Part shown: positions 15,310 to 27,551 of the stretch, in pieces
Numbering within the stretch: the first letter of the stretch is position 1
Layout of the letters: each line of letters starts with the position of its first letter
Origin: Owenia fusiformis
Taxonomy: Eukaryota; Annelida; Polychaeta; Sabellida; Oweniidae
DNA length: 64,000 nucleotides
Direction of reading: 5' to 3'
NCBI GenBank assembly: GCA_903813345.2
Contig: CAIIXF020000001.1
Coordinates: 49,493,885-49,557,884, forward strand
Notes under the pieces: generated by a model
What the model saw: only the letters and a program-made list of their open reading frames with translations
Told to the model about the DNA's origin: nothing
The model's database searches: none
Program-made: the position numbers and the translations under genes

Positions 15310-16270
15310 TCTTTTTTGGCTCACACAGAGAGCCTATGGGATTGACCAGGCGTCCGTCCGTCCGTCCGTCCGTCCGTTGGTCCGTCCATCAACATTGGCC
15401 GCACAAATTAAAACTGCTATTCGGATTGAGTCCTATCCACATTCATTTTATGCATATCCATAATACCTATCATCGCCATTTCCCAAGTTCGCCCGGTTTC
15501 CGAGAAATTGCGGATTTTGACATCAAAAAGTCAAATTTTCTGTAAATACTAGACACTTTGTTGAAGCAGAACTTTCAAATACCTTTTAGTAGTTGGTGTA
15601 TATGCAACTTATGTCCTCTGAAGATTTCAAAGCTCTTGGAATTACGGTTATTGGTGATTACTCTTTAAAATTTGAAAAAAAGTAAGGAAACTTTCTCATG
15701 TATAAAGTCAATGGCAGGTTTTGTGATTGACAAGATTCTTAAAGTTTGCCTTATACTTGATCATTTCCTGCAATAAATTACATCATTAATAGATTTAAGC
15801 ATTCCCTACATATTTCTCAATATATGTCAGCATCAAATTTTTACCGTTTTTGAGATATTTGACGTCAAAAAACAGTAAAAATAAGTTATTTTTCAACTTG
15901 CTTCAATTTGACCAATTTTTTTTTTTTGAAAATCATCTACAAGTTACCAGGAGTTCAAATCTGACATTAGTTTTAGGATTTGATCTTAACTTGACCTTCA
16001 GTGACCTTCGAAAGGTCAAAAAACTTGATTTTTCAAATTGATTTTTGGATGTAAATTTTGGTCAGCTTAATCACAAAAGACCTTACTGAGCTCTGAATAA
16101 GTAAAATTTTCAAGGTCAAAGGTCATCAAATAGGTCACACAACTATGCTATCTAAGTTTGTCAAAGTTCGAGACTACAAATCCAAATCAATATTTTTGTT
16201 TGAAAGTCAGGATATAAATTCCTCTGAAGGTTCCAAACTGTGTGAGCATAGGACCGTGGGTCCTTCATTT
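15310..16270. repeat. Dispersed repeat with (CGTC)n tract
   Basis: A CGTC-type microsatellite at about 15,350-15,376 is preceded by GGCTCACACAGAGAGCCTAT. The segment ends near 16,255 with GTGTGAGCATAGGACCGTGG, which partly mirrors the left edge. The interior has many 'aggtcaaa'/'tgacctt' words. This has the look of an interspersed repeat; the boundaries are approximate and no transposase is visible. Confidence 0.5.
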
Positions 16271-17249
16271 TATATTTTTTGAACTCTTGGGTATCAATTA
16301 GTCGGAGAAAATGCCACAGCAAGGCCTACAATTGAGCTATGTTTGTATATAATCTTACTTAGCTTTTACTTTTAAAGTTAATCCTTTTTAGATATTTTAA
16401 TTTAATAGGTTGTTTAATATATTGTCAGTATATTTTAAGGCAATAAAATTGAGCAGTTGTCAGTCTTGCATCCTCTATCTCTTCTCCTGCCTTGAAATTT
16501 GTTCACAAACCTTGTTTGAACTTGATCGTTTAAGACAACTTTGACGTATGGTGTATACTGCACCTATAAAATACATGAAAAGTACTTTCCATTAGTTAGA
16601 CCTATCTCAAATTGATAAATGATAAATGGGCCGATTAAATGCATCTTGCATTTTTCTGACCTATTTCATTAGTAAAGCAGATTGCAGCTAGCTTTATATA
16701 TGAGATGGCCAGGTAAACCATCCCACCTTGAAATCCTGATTTACAGATGCGAACACACAGCATGAATGGATTGTGTTTCTCACTAACTATGGAAAATTAG
16801 GATGTTTTTCAACCATCATAGTACTAAATTATCTGGGTGCTGATTTTTGACTTAACAAGTCAACAGGTCAAACAATTTTGAAAATATTATTTTGATACTG
16901 CAGTGTGAAAGTTTGAAATCCTCACATTGTAGTGCCAAATCTGACAAGATTTCTTATTTATTTTTAATTTTTATTTATTTATGTTTATGTGTTCAATTGA
17001 AGTTACCAATTTTTGTTTTGTTGATATTATCATATAGTCAGTTGTCTGTATTTTGGAGATAGGATTGGTTGAAAATAGGAATAGCAAGGGAAGGCCATTA
17101 AGGAAATTACCAGGATGTCTTTAAAAAATCCTAGCAAGGGCCGTGCACTTTCCCACATTTTTGAATTTTTGATAATTTGAACTGTTGCATTATTTCTTAT
17201 TCCCATGCTGGCTGGCATTGATAAGTAGTATAAGGTAGAATATCACATC

Positions 17250-17375
17250 ATTTTGAGTGATATCATTTTTATCGCCGAGTTGATATCAAATATCAACACG
17301 AGTGAGCGAAGCGAATGAGTGTTGATATTTGATATCTACGAGGCGATAAAATGATATCACGAGAAATTATGTGAT
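17250..17375. repeat. Hairpin-forming inverted repeat
   Basis: Two arms of about 50 bp (about 17,250-17,298 and 17,320-17,375) pair around a short loop containing GAGTGAGCGAAGCGAATGAG. The arms share GATATCAAATATCAACA and its complement. Similar palindromes are seen at 31,121-31,248 and 61,607-61,738, which suggests a family of short foldback elements. Confidence 0.75.
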
Positions 17376-18950
17376 ATTGGGTTTATCCCATGATTACAAT
17401 CACCTTGTGATGTTCTGATCCAATTTCCAGGATATTGGCAGACAATATAAACTAGAAATTAGAGAATATCAATTGAATATTTGAAACACTTTATTTTAAC
17501 AATTAAAAGTAAATAACATGATATAGTTCGTCATAAATACCATTTTTAATCGTTAGTTAGCAGCCTTCTAATCAAATTATATACACGTCAATCGTAATTC
17601 AATACACCAATGAAACTTAGAGAATAAATTAACGAACTTATTTTCTCAAAAGAGAATAAATTATCTGACCTAATTTCCAACAATATTGTGGCGCAAAATG
17701 CAAATGTGATATCACAGGGATATGCGTGAGATAAACGATATCACACGCATATGAGTTTGATAAACGATTTTCTGGAAAATATCACACGTATTTCAATAAT
17801 ATCAGAAATATCAATAGCTGTTATTGTACAGATAACACATTAATTGTGGGATAAGGTAGAATATCAGCTCTTATCAGTAGAGCTTATTTTAGACTGATCT
17901 ATGTATATTTTATCATTTAGCATATTTCAAACACCATAGCTCTATGATATCATGTTAATTAATATCATCAGGTATCTAATGATAAAGTAAGGTATTTTAC
18001 TATATTCCATGCCTATAATCAGGGGGAGCTCTGGGGGTATGCATAATGTATGCCCCCCCCACTCAAATTATGCTGTTTTGAGAATATGCTAGGTCAGATT
18101 AGCATGAATTTTGTCATAATTGGCTCTTTGGCAAAATTGGCTAAATTTTGAGTTTTGAATTCTGGGGAAAAATAGAGTCTCTTCCTGAAGAAACTTTGCT
18201 GAAATCATATTTATTATTATTATTATTTATTATATTAATGAAATCATGTTGAAAGACCCGCTTTGTCATCTCCATAATTTTTTCAAGTCAAGAGAAATAA
18301 TTGAGAGAGAGAGAGAGAAATGTAGAGAATATCAAAGTGCATCATTATTGTATCCTCAATCTTGATACATCAAGGATACATGTTATCTCCTCAAAAGCCA
18401 AATGAGAAACATCCGTTCAGTTAGTCTCATTATTCAGCTTTATGTCCTGTAAGTTTACTTGCATTTAACATATGCAGCTCATCAAAACAGGAATATTGCA
18501 GCCTCTCCATAAGAGTACATCTTTCAAGGGTTATTATACTGAAGAAAAAAAGGGATTCTGGTAAATTCTATTGTGGAACATTTTTAGTTGAAATAACTCT
18601 TAGAAATTATCATCATATTTTTATCTTTTTCTTGTACAGTATTTCTTATAAGCTTTATCGTCATCTGTCTTAGAAACATTTGTGATTAATACATCATACG
18701 AATTTATAAATTGTCTATGAAGATATATTAATCAACTTCAATTTGATAATAAAAAATATTGGCCCATGGTAGCCCAGATAAATCAGATATTTCTTACAAT
18801 CTTATCGTGATGTAATTTTATTACTACTCTGTGCTGCAAATCATCATCATGCCCTCAATTCTTATCGCTCATATTTATCGATATTGCATTTATCTCAAAA
18901 ACCAATTTCAAATGTAAATCAACCAATCAATGTGATTTTTCATTTCGCAG

Positions 18951-21900
18951 GTTCCACAAGAAGAAAAAGGCTGGAACTGATGTGTGGTTCGCTGAAACAT
19001 GTGAGCATCTACAAAACAAAAAGATCGCACCCATGGTTCCAGATATATTCGCTTCATACTCCGGCCCAGATGAAGGCCTAACTATTGTCCATAAAAATAC
19101 TGAAAATGGTATGTACAATTGAGTGTGAATAAAGCCGGTCACACCAGGATTATGCATTTAGAGAATGAATTCATGGGAGGAGAAAAAACATAATTGGTCA
19201 TTTCTGAGCCAAAGTCATTTTAGTGTGTCATCGTGTATGTATTTCACATTGTGATAGGCATAGCATATTTACAAGAAGGCTGAGAAGAAATGAGATGCCA
19301 TGGTCTATCATGAAGCTACATTTTTCTTGCAAATTCACTTGATGATCACTGATGTTTTTAGTGAAGAAAATTTCACATCTTGAAGTTATTTTCACAAAAA
19401 CCTCCCAGTTTTCACTATTCTTCTTCCCATTCAAAAGTTTTAAGACTCCTCAGAAGTGATTTTAGCTAGTTGATATAGCTAACATTTACATGTCAAGAAC
19501 TAAACATTTTTATTATATTGTACATATATAAATATGTACACAATGTATCTTAATCTATTTGTGGAATATCGCAACAAGACACTAAAACAGAAACAACTAA
19601 GAATATTTTCAAAAATTTGATTATGGTGCGTGTTATTTTTTAGGTCCATCCAACAATAGCACAGCTAAACAGAAAACAATCCTTGGTGCCAAAAACTGGT
19701 CAGTTAAAAGTCGCAAAGCCTACGCCATATGTATGTCACTTTATGACCAGAACCCTGTCAATGGCAAGATTTCAGGTAATGTAGAACCATGTCAATGGCA
19801 TGATTTCAGGTAATGTAGAACCATGTCAATGGAAAGATTTCAGGTAATGTAGAACCATGTCAATGGAAAGATTTCAGGTAATGTAGAACCATGTCAATGG
19901 AAAGATTTCAGGTAATGTAGAACCCTGTCAATGGCATGATTTCAGGTAATGTAGAACCCTGTCAGTGGCAAGATTTCAGGTAATGTAGAACCCTGTTAAT
20001 GGCAAGATTTCAGGTAATGTAGAACCCTGTTAATGGCAAGATTTCAGGTAATGTAGAACCCTGTTAATGGAAAGATTTCAGGTAATGTAGAACCATGTCA
20101 ATGGAAAGATTTCAGGTAATGTAGAACCCTGTTAATGGAAAGATTTCAGGTATACATGGAATTACAAAACACTGTCAATGGCAAGATTTCAATATAATTA
20201 TAGAACAACATTGTAAAACCCTATCGATTGCAAGACTTTACATGTTTTAAGATCCTCTGAACCTGCCAATGTTTCTGAGTTTTTCTGAGCATATTTCCTT
20301 GAAGGTTTTGTAGAGAGGCTATTTCTAGAATTACATCCACAGTACAGATTGTATAAAAACTAAAATCCATGGTAAAACTGTTGTAATTACTTCCAGGGGA
20401 CCCAATCGCAGATGCTTTTGGTATTTGTGCCAGGAAAAACAATGCTCTCCTAGTTGTCGCAGATGGTGTAAACTGGGGAGAGAAATCCAAGATGGCTGCA
20501 CGCAGCGCAGTTTATGGGTGTATGAAATACATGCATGAGAAAGTCTTCTGTTCAGGAAGAAATCTCAAAACAACTCAAGTAAGAAACTTTGTATGGATAA
20601 GGTTGTTTTCCTCATTTTATTGAGTGTGAAGAGATATAGAAAACCACAAGCTTGAGATTGTTTAAGTGGTTTAACAGATTAAGTTCTAAATATGCCACTT
20701 AGCTATGTTTTAATGCTATTTTTGAGATTATATGAGCACATTTGTTATTGTTTTTTATGTTTGTTAATGAATCAATTCATCAAAATATGCTTACTAAAGA
20801 TCATACTGCCATTTTATCTATAGAGAATTTGATTTTGATGACCTTGTTGTTCAATCTGAAAGTTAAGGGTGATATAACTTTTTGATTGGTAAACTATAGG
20901 CATAAACTAATTGTTGCTTCATTTCAAAGCAATATTTATTTTATACTTACATTTAATAATGGCTTTATGAAGATAGCTTTAAGGAATAGTACAAAACTTG
21001 ATGTCTGCTGATGTTTTGTTCTGATATTTCAGAGTGACCCAAAAAATCCCTTTAAATGGAATCCAAATGTATATTTTTTTTTGTGATTGTGAAGATTATA
21101 CTTACTTATTTGCGCATAACCATTTGTCCTCCTGTATAAACTAAATCTGATGAATGAAATTTTATATGTATTATTATGTGTATTTCAGGAGGTGTTAGCA
21201 TGTTTACGACGTTCGTTTGACTGTGCACACGAGACAATTCTACAACAGGAAGCTGGACTCACAACGCTGTGCGCTGCCATGGTAGTCCCACTTAAAGATA
21301 AAAAACAATACGCGGTTTGTGTGGTTAATGTAGGTGATAGTTTTGCATTCGTACAGAGTAACGCCAATGGATTCCGTGAAATTACCATAGGCTCTCATGA
21401 TATTGACAGTGTACGTGATATACGTGATGCCGGGGGTGCACTGGGTCCAGTAGATGGCACTAACCCAGAACTACACAATCTGACATGCTCCATGACTATT
21501 GTAGACCCTGGAGATATTGTCTTCCTCACCACCGATGGAATCTCAGACAATTTTGACCCTGTGGTCACAAAGATGGCCGTCCCAACTAAAGATGACGATA
21601 GTGACGAGGAGGAATCTGACAGTCCATCCTCTCCGTCATCAGATAGCGGAATACAAGCATCAGCCAATAACAATCCAGTTGACTTTAAGCCTGCCATGAC
21701 TCCCCAGGAACGTCATCAGTTCTGTGTCAAAGGCATGGAACGGGTTCTACATGAATTTGAATTATTTGCAGAGACTCCATGTTGTGCCCAAGAACTCTGT
21801 GGTGCAATAGTACAACATGTTACCCAACTCACAGACCAGAAACGCAAAGTATTAGAAAATCCAGAACTCTATGGAAAAAAATTGAAATCAAGACAACGGA

Positions 21901-22142
21901 AAGAACGTGATGAGAAAATTGTAGCAAGTATGAGGCAAGCACCAGGGAAATTAGACCATGCAACTATAGTTGCGTATGAAGTGGGAAATTACCATTATGA
22001 TGATGAGAATTATGATATTGAGAGTAGTGAAGACGAGGAGGAAGATGGGGAAGAAGCAGCATCAATGTCCACTAGTAACAACAGCAATTCAAGCCCAAGC
22101 AGGTCCAGGCCAAATTCAGTCTTATTTGAATCAGCCCTTTAA
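18951..22142 (+). CDS. PP2C-like serine/threonine phosphatase (CG9801-type), four 3' coding exons
   Basis: Exons 18951-19108, 19644-19775, 20397-20578 and 21189-22142 (stop) join in frame to about 475 residues. PP2C/PPM hallmarks are present in order: [20 protein letters not shown] (motif with the metal-binding Asp of the DGxxG region, exon 3), [22 protein letters not shown] (second metal Asp) and [12 protein letters not shown] (the late D-N/H motif). All expected metal-binding Asp residues are visible, so catalytic activity is plausible. The family dephosphorylates Ser/Thr using Mn2+ or Mg2+. An acidic, Ser-rich insert follows the FLTTDG motif and the C-terminus is also acidic and Ser-rich. 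The resemblance is to PP2C-like proteins of the Drosophila CG9801 type, judged from memory of the family; the substrate is unknown. The N-terminus is incomplete here: exon 1 of this set starts mid-codon and probably continues from 11957-12226. The second exon's 5' splice site is expanded into a tandem array. Confidence 0.85.
19776..20152 (+). repeat. 34-bp minisatellite made from exon 3' end plus 5' splice site
   Basis: The last bases of the PP2C-like exon (AACCCTGTCAATGGCAAGAT, then TTCAG at the exon edge) and the first intron bases (GTAATGTAG) are repeated in tandem at exact 34-bp spacing. The junction TTCAG|GTA occurs at 19775 and then every 34 bp to 20149, giving 12 potential donors including the genuine first one. 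A weaker, donor-less copy follows at about 20,173-20,191. Copies differ at a few positions (C/A, C/T, G/A) but every one keeps AG|GTA. Reading past the first donor soon reaches an in-frame stop, so only the first donor is productive. Confidence 0.93.
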
Positions 22143-25100
22143 GTGGTCCAAAATCTCAATTGGGTGCCAAAAGATTTTCAACAGGGTGCAAGGAAATTCC
22201 AATTCTCAGTGGGGTGTTTCAATGTTTAATGGGGTGTCCCAATACAAAAATACTCTAGGCACAAGGAGTGACATTTTGTCTATATAAAGCCGTTTTTTCT
22301 AGTTACAAAGTTACAATTATTGACTTTTAAAGTTTAACTGCATACACTTATGGTGCTGTAGCAAGCAAAAGGGCTCCTGATGAAACAATTGTTGAAGGTC
22401 ACAAATGTTAACTTAAGCATGAGTATGTCTGCAACACTGAATTTTGACTACCTCTCAATATGACTGTAATTGGCAATATTTATATCTTTTTTTAAGATGT
22501 AGTCAAAGAAGTGCTTAAGCTTACATAGTTTTTATTATATTATTATGTCACCATAAAAATCAGTGATGACGTATCGTTGTGGTCACAATTTTTATAACTG
22601 CCATTCGACACCTGTGGCCACTTTCTGTCACAAACTGTTACACCTGTAACTGGCATCTGGAACAAATTGTTTGCAATGATAACCATATACTGTATTTGCA
22701 ATAATTACTTACTAGGTGGTGATATTTTATCATGTTATGCCTTTAAGTTGTGAATATCAATACATTATCTGATATCAGTGATCTAGGGCAAGATGGGGCT
22801 GTCAACTGAAGAAATGTTCTTGTGAATTGAGGTCCCAAAATCGGACCTAGGAACTGTCCAGCGCTTGTGGTTGGATTCAGCATGTAGGAATGACTTCGAA
22901 TTTTTCACAATATTTTGTAATTTATATACATGTAATTTTACATATGTGCCAAACCATCGTAAATTGTAACAAGTTGAGATGTGGAGCTTAATTAAAGGTA
23001 GAATCAGATCCAGACAAAATTGCAAGCAAAAATACAATTGACCCACCAATCTATTCCTTACAATCTCAAATATAATATCTCAGAAAAGATCATTGATATG
23101 TTATTTCATAATATATTATTGTAAAATCTTAAGTTTTCCTGAAATAAAGTATGTACTTTGGGGATTTTTTGAAAAAAGACATGACAAGGAATGAAATGAA
23201 CCAAAGATTTTCTAAAATTGAAACAATTTTTTTTGTTTTAGCTTGCTCACTTGATCCGATTATCTCTTGTATTCTACCATTTTGTCAGCAGTGTCAGAAA
23301 TTGAGAGAAATGTTCAACATCAGTATTAATCACCCACCAGAGGTTTATACTCAAAATCCAAGATTACGATTTTTAAAATTAAGTAGGTTAAAATAGGTTA
23401 CATACTATACATTGTTTCATTTAGGAATTGTGGTTCTCAAGAATATTTTGAGAAAGGGACAAGTGCAAGTGAGGAACAAAGATAGATTTTAAGACTCAGC
23501 GTGGAATGGGAATGTTCTATGTAGTTTTCCATGACATACATTATTCAAACGAGCAAAAATGCAAAATCTAACATTTTTTGAGCCAACATTAATGGTCACA
23601 TGAAACTAGGGCAATCGTGCCAACTATGAATTACTAGATCTGGAAATGTATAATTACTGTATAAGGGGTATTTAATCTGAGCGGTTTTGCCGAATTTTCA
23701 AATTTTATAATTTTCCTAAGTTTGATTTTCCTAATAACAAGAAACTTCCTATTGGATTATGCATTATGAAGATAATATTTCCGACATTTAATTTTCCGAA
23801 CTTGGCAAAAATTAGGCAATTGGCAAATTATATGATTAGGCAAAATTACCACTTATACAGTATTCTAGTAGTAATGTAATTGACATCTTTATTGATGTTT
23901 AGTTTGTTGGTTTCTTAAACTGCTAAGCATGCATTGATCAATATATAAATAAAAAATATGAGCAGACAGGTCCTTCAAAAAGTTTTGTGAAAAATATGTC
24001 CAGCGCTTGTGTTGATCTCACTTTTTCTTCTCATGATATTCATTTTAAAGAATTTACATTTAAAATTGTGGTAGAATGTGGAATGAAATTTTTTATTAAA
24101 CTTATAGAATGACCTGATACAATATGATCACATTCCCTCTTAATATCAAGAACAGTTAGATCTAGCAATGAACATGACATATGCAGAACATTTACACGGA
24201 GGTGTTCTAGAATTAAACCGAGTTGTGCTTGTATTTTGTCAATAATAGTTATGATAATGTATGAAGAACATTGAACTGATATGTATTTTGTTGAGTTGTT
24301 ATGTTTTGAAATTCCTATACTCATGTGGACTCTTGTGTTTTAGGGAAGTAATTACCACTCATTGATCATCATTTTATTTGTTCAGAACTTGAATTGTTTT
24401 GAAATTGAAATAATTCATGTTTCATGAGTGGCTTTCTTGCTTTTTAAAGCCCAGTTCTAATTACTACCAACCATTTTGAATAGGTTTTTACAATTGTTAA
24501 GATTGATACATATGCTAGCCCCACTATTGAAAATGCAAAATATGTACTTTACTTTCTGTAAAAAAAAGTAATTGTGTCATACTGCAATCTTACCGATTGT
24601 CTGTAATTAATGAATGAAAATTGATTGAGTTTTGTTTCAGGTGCATGTAGTACTATAATGCAGATTCAATTCTATTGCAATGACTATGATGTATATAAAT
24701 GAATGAACATGCTTGTTTATGAAATAAATGCGACTACAAGTCTCCCAGTAGTCTTGCTTCAGTCTCTCATCCCCTTCCCCCTCCTTACAGCCACACCTAC
24801 ACACGTTGTGGATGAGAAGGTATGGGGAAAATGAGGTATACAATTACGTATACAATTACAAGAGTTTGAGTTCAGACCTACACTATGAAGAGAAAATAAT
24901 CATTTATTCTTATCCATAACATCAAGTCAATCAAAATGCAAACCTTATCAATAGCTATACTGTAAAATTATCATGGCCCATACCAATCCCCCCCCCCCGC
25001 CAAAGATTTTCAAAATTATGCAGTTTTTCACCATTCTGAGCACCTTTCAAGTGATTTTGAAAGTAGGCAAAGTAGTTAAAAGTGAACTGGAATTTTTAAA

Positions 25101-25999
25101 AAGTGAACCCCCCTTGGCAAAGCCTGACTACTTCAGGGTTACAGAGACATGATGCAAGGCTACTGCAGTAGTTGTAATGCATGGAGGGAGAAAAATCTCC
25201 ATTCTCAGTTTCGTTGTAGATAATGCCAAATGCAATACATGTATTTTGTTTGAAAGTGTGTATTTATACAAGATTTATCATTAGCTAACACCATATACAT
25301 AAAATACAATAATTAGCTAATGTTCAAGGAACGAAATGATTAACGAAATAAATCAATTGAAATTATATGAATTTATTTTGTACAATATGTTATTGATAAA
25401 GATAGCTGAACATTGAGAATCTAATGATGATACAACATTTATAGCACAAAATTCTCTATTCTGCAAAACATTATTACATGTACATGTACATTAACATGCA
25501 CAGCTATGCAGTTGCTGGGTCACTTGAAAGATGGCACTGTCATCGATTTGTACATTGTATATTTGCCACCTTTCAATTAGCTCAGCACCAAATTGTATAA
25601 ATATATACTAAGTTTTCACAGCCATCCAGCTTTCATTTCACACCAGTGTGAATTGTGGATGAAGAATTATTTTCCATTCCCTTTTTATAGATGGCAGACT
25701 GATAGCTTTTTATTACCATCAGTATTCATGTGGACCTTTCGTGATATCTGTCTACAATACAATAAGGTTTACTCTGTCATTCATTTGTTTGATGGTATAA
25801 TAATATCAGTGTTAAAATCCAAAATACATGATTCTATCTTTATTCCTATTTACACTACAACATCTTAGACCTGTACTAATCCATGTATAATCACATAGCA
25901 CCTTTGTAACATAACTAAACTACCATAGAGGTTCTGCCACTATTCTGTACAGTAATGTTCTTGGTCCTAATTTATACTGAGTGACTTCCATTTTGACAT
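22143..25999. other. 3' UTR of PP2C-like gene and intergenic sequence
   Basis: The first part is presumably the 3' untranslated region, but no site clearly marks its end (an AATAAA at 23143 lies inside a dispersed repeat). The repeat at about 23,050-23,290 has a diverged relative at 28,860-29,110 and a shorter one near 30,350, recognised by shared 'caaatataatatct' and 'gacatgacaa' words. No coding exon is recognised. Confidence 0.5.
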
Positions 26000-26251
26000 C
26001 TATCCACACACTGGCTTCATTCCTACAAGGTTCTCTGAGCATGTTTTGGGCAGGTTGATCACCTTCAGTATTGCCTCGCAGACATCATTTAGGGGAGTTA
26101 TGCACACGCTGAAGGGAATGAGGAAGATGTACAACCAGGCGAGGAGCCCTGCTATTGGCCAGGCAAGCAGGATAAGGATAAAGAACCAGCATATGGACCA
26201 TAATATACCTGGGCAAGCACCTCCTTTGCCGCTACCTTCACCCTGTCCCAT
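26000..26251 (-). CDS. Small Cys-containing membrane protein, 83 aa, unknown function
   Basis: A single open frame from ATG at 26251 to TAG at 26000. After a Gly-rich hydrophilic start (MGQGEGSGKGGACPG) comes a continuous hydrophobic stretch, about residues 15-51, with small residues and prolines near its middle (LLAWPIAGLLAWLYIF), long enough for two helices or a re-entrant hairpin. The tail has Cys at 58, 71 and 82 (motifs VCEAIL, LPKTC, KPVC), with earlier Cys at 13, 21 and 50. The ATG lies one base after a TGACCTAG acceptor, so a non-coding first exon is expected; an ideal donor (CCAG|GTAAGT, exon end 27551 on this strand) fits. I cannot name the family; the composition and clean splice acceptor argue for a real gene rather than a chance frame. 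Confidence 0.65.
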   Translation of the reverse strand: MGQGEGSGKGGACPGILWSICWFFILILLAWPIAGLLAWLYIFLIPFSVCITPLNDVCEAILKVINLPKTCSENLVGMKPVCG

Positions 26252-26534
26252 CCTAGGTCACTGGAATCAAGAAAAACATGTTCATCAATGCAATGGAAAT
26301 TATTGTGTTTGGATAAGAGCTAAGAATATGTAAAAGGAAGGTTCAGTTAATGAATGGAATCATTTGAAGAGAACACAATTTTTGAAATCAATATGATTAA
26401 CAGACATGTCTTTTACATCATCTTTTCATCTTTGATCTCGTGATTTTCACCGCACAAATTGAAAGTTGTATCTTCTTTATATATGGGTATAATTCCATCT
26501 CCATGGTTTTGTCAATAGAAACTTCAAAGAATAT

Positions 26535-27190
26535 GGTGAACTGAATTCACCAATGTTTTTCTCTTAAACCAATTATTGAAAACACCTTTATGTAATGGTC
26601 ACTGATTGACAAAAATTTAATGCAAAAATTAATTAAAATATATTTTTTATAACTGTTTTTGTTAACTTTTTTCCTTTCTACCAATTCTTGAAAATGAAAT
26701 AAAAAGATCTTTCCGAACCTTGTTAGAACAAAATAGCATATACAACATTTTCTTAGACCTCTCAATATTATAGGAATACAAAGGAAAATTTGGTTGATTT
26801 AACAAAAAGTATTTAAAAAATTTAAACAAAAACTCCAAAAATGGATAAAAATTAAAGTAAACCTTTTATTTTTAAGATACTTTTTTTAAATCAACCAAAC
26901 TTTCACTTGTACAATTACAATATTGAGAGACCTAAACACATGATGTATATGTCATTTTGTTCTAATGAGGTTCGGATAGATGTTTCATTTCATTCCGAAT
27001 ATGTGATACCAAGATCAAAAGAAGTGTCTGATGTGTTTTCTTAAATAATATAGAGAAAATTATATATATTTCTTTCAAATTAAACTACTGTTACCATTCA
27101 AAAGATGATCATTAGATTGACGATGTGTAAAATTTTCAGAATTTTGTGATGACTGGTTTAAGAGAATCATGTGTTCAATTCAGTTTGCCA
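26535..27190. repeat. Imperfect long inverted repeat (foldback element, about 650 bp)
   Basis: The left edge (TTCTCTTAAACCA at about 26,560) is mirrored at 27,160 (TGGTTTAAGAGAA), and matching blocks continue inward: 'ccgaaccttgttagaacaaaat' near 26,714 against 'attttgttctaatgaggttcgg' near 26,955, and 'ttggttgattt' against 'aaatcaaccaa'. It has the structure of a foldback transposon or MITE. It lies in the presumed intron upstream of the small membrane protein gene. Confidence 0.7.
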
Positions 27191-27551
27191 TATCAATACC
27201 CTATATCCTTTTTATCCTTTTCTACTATAATATACTGAGTTTTATTATTGATAGCAAAAGATATGTTCCTATTGGAATTAATTTGTTATTTGTTGTCCTA
27301 ATCATTCTTTCATTCTGGTTGCACAAATAATTCACATTTTATCATAGCTTCACTTATTTTAGAAAAAATATAATGATAAAAAGCATGCTGAAATGCTAAT
27401 TTAATTCATAAACATTTGTATTTGAAATATAGATTTGGTGGGGTTACCAAAATAATTTTAGACCATTTTTGGAGCAGGAAATGATTGACTGTGTTGTATT
27501 GTTTACCTGTAATACACAATACTCCAGGTGTAATAATCATAATAACTTACC

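Larger units (their letters stand above)
12227..18950. other. Probable 6.7-kb intron of the PP2C-like gene
   Basis: No coding exon is recognised. It holds poly-C tracts (about 14,159-14,176 and 14,457-14,468), a CGTC microsatellite-bearing dispersed repeat at about 15,310-16,270, and a hairpin-forming element at 17,250-17,375 inside a larger AT-rich element that reaches about 17,860. Confidence 0.5.

Noticed and set aside
19776-20152. CRISPR-like regular spacing
   Set aside because: Repeats are directly abutting with no unique spacers, and the genome is animal. The unit is an exon-intron junction.
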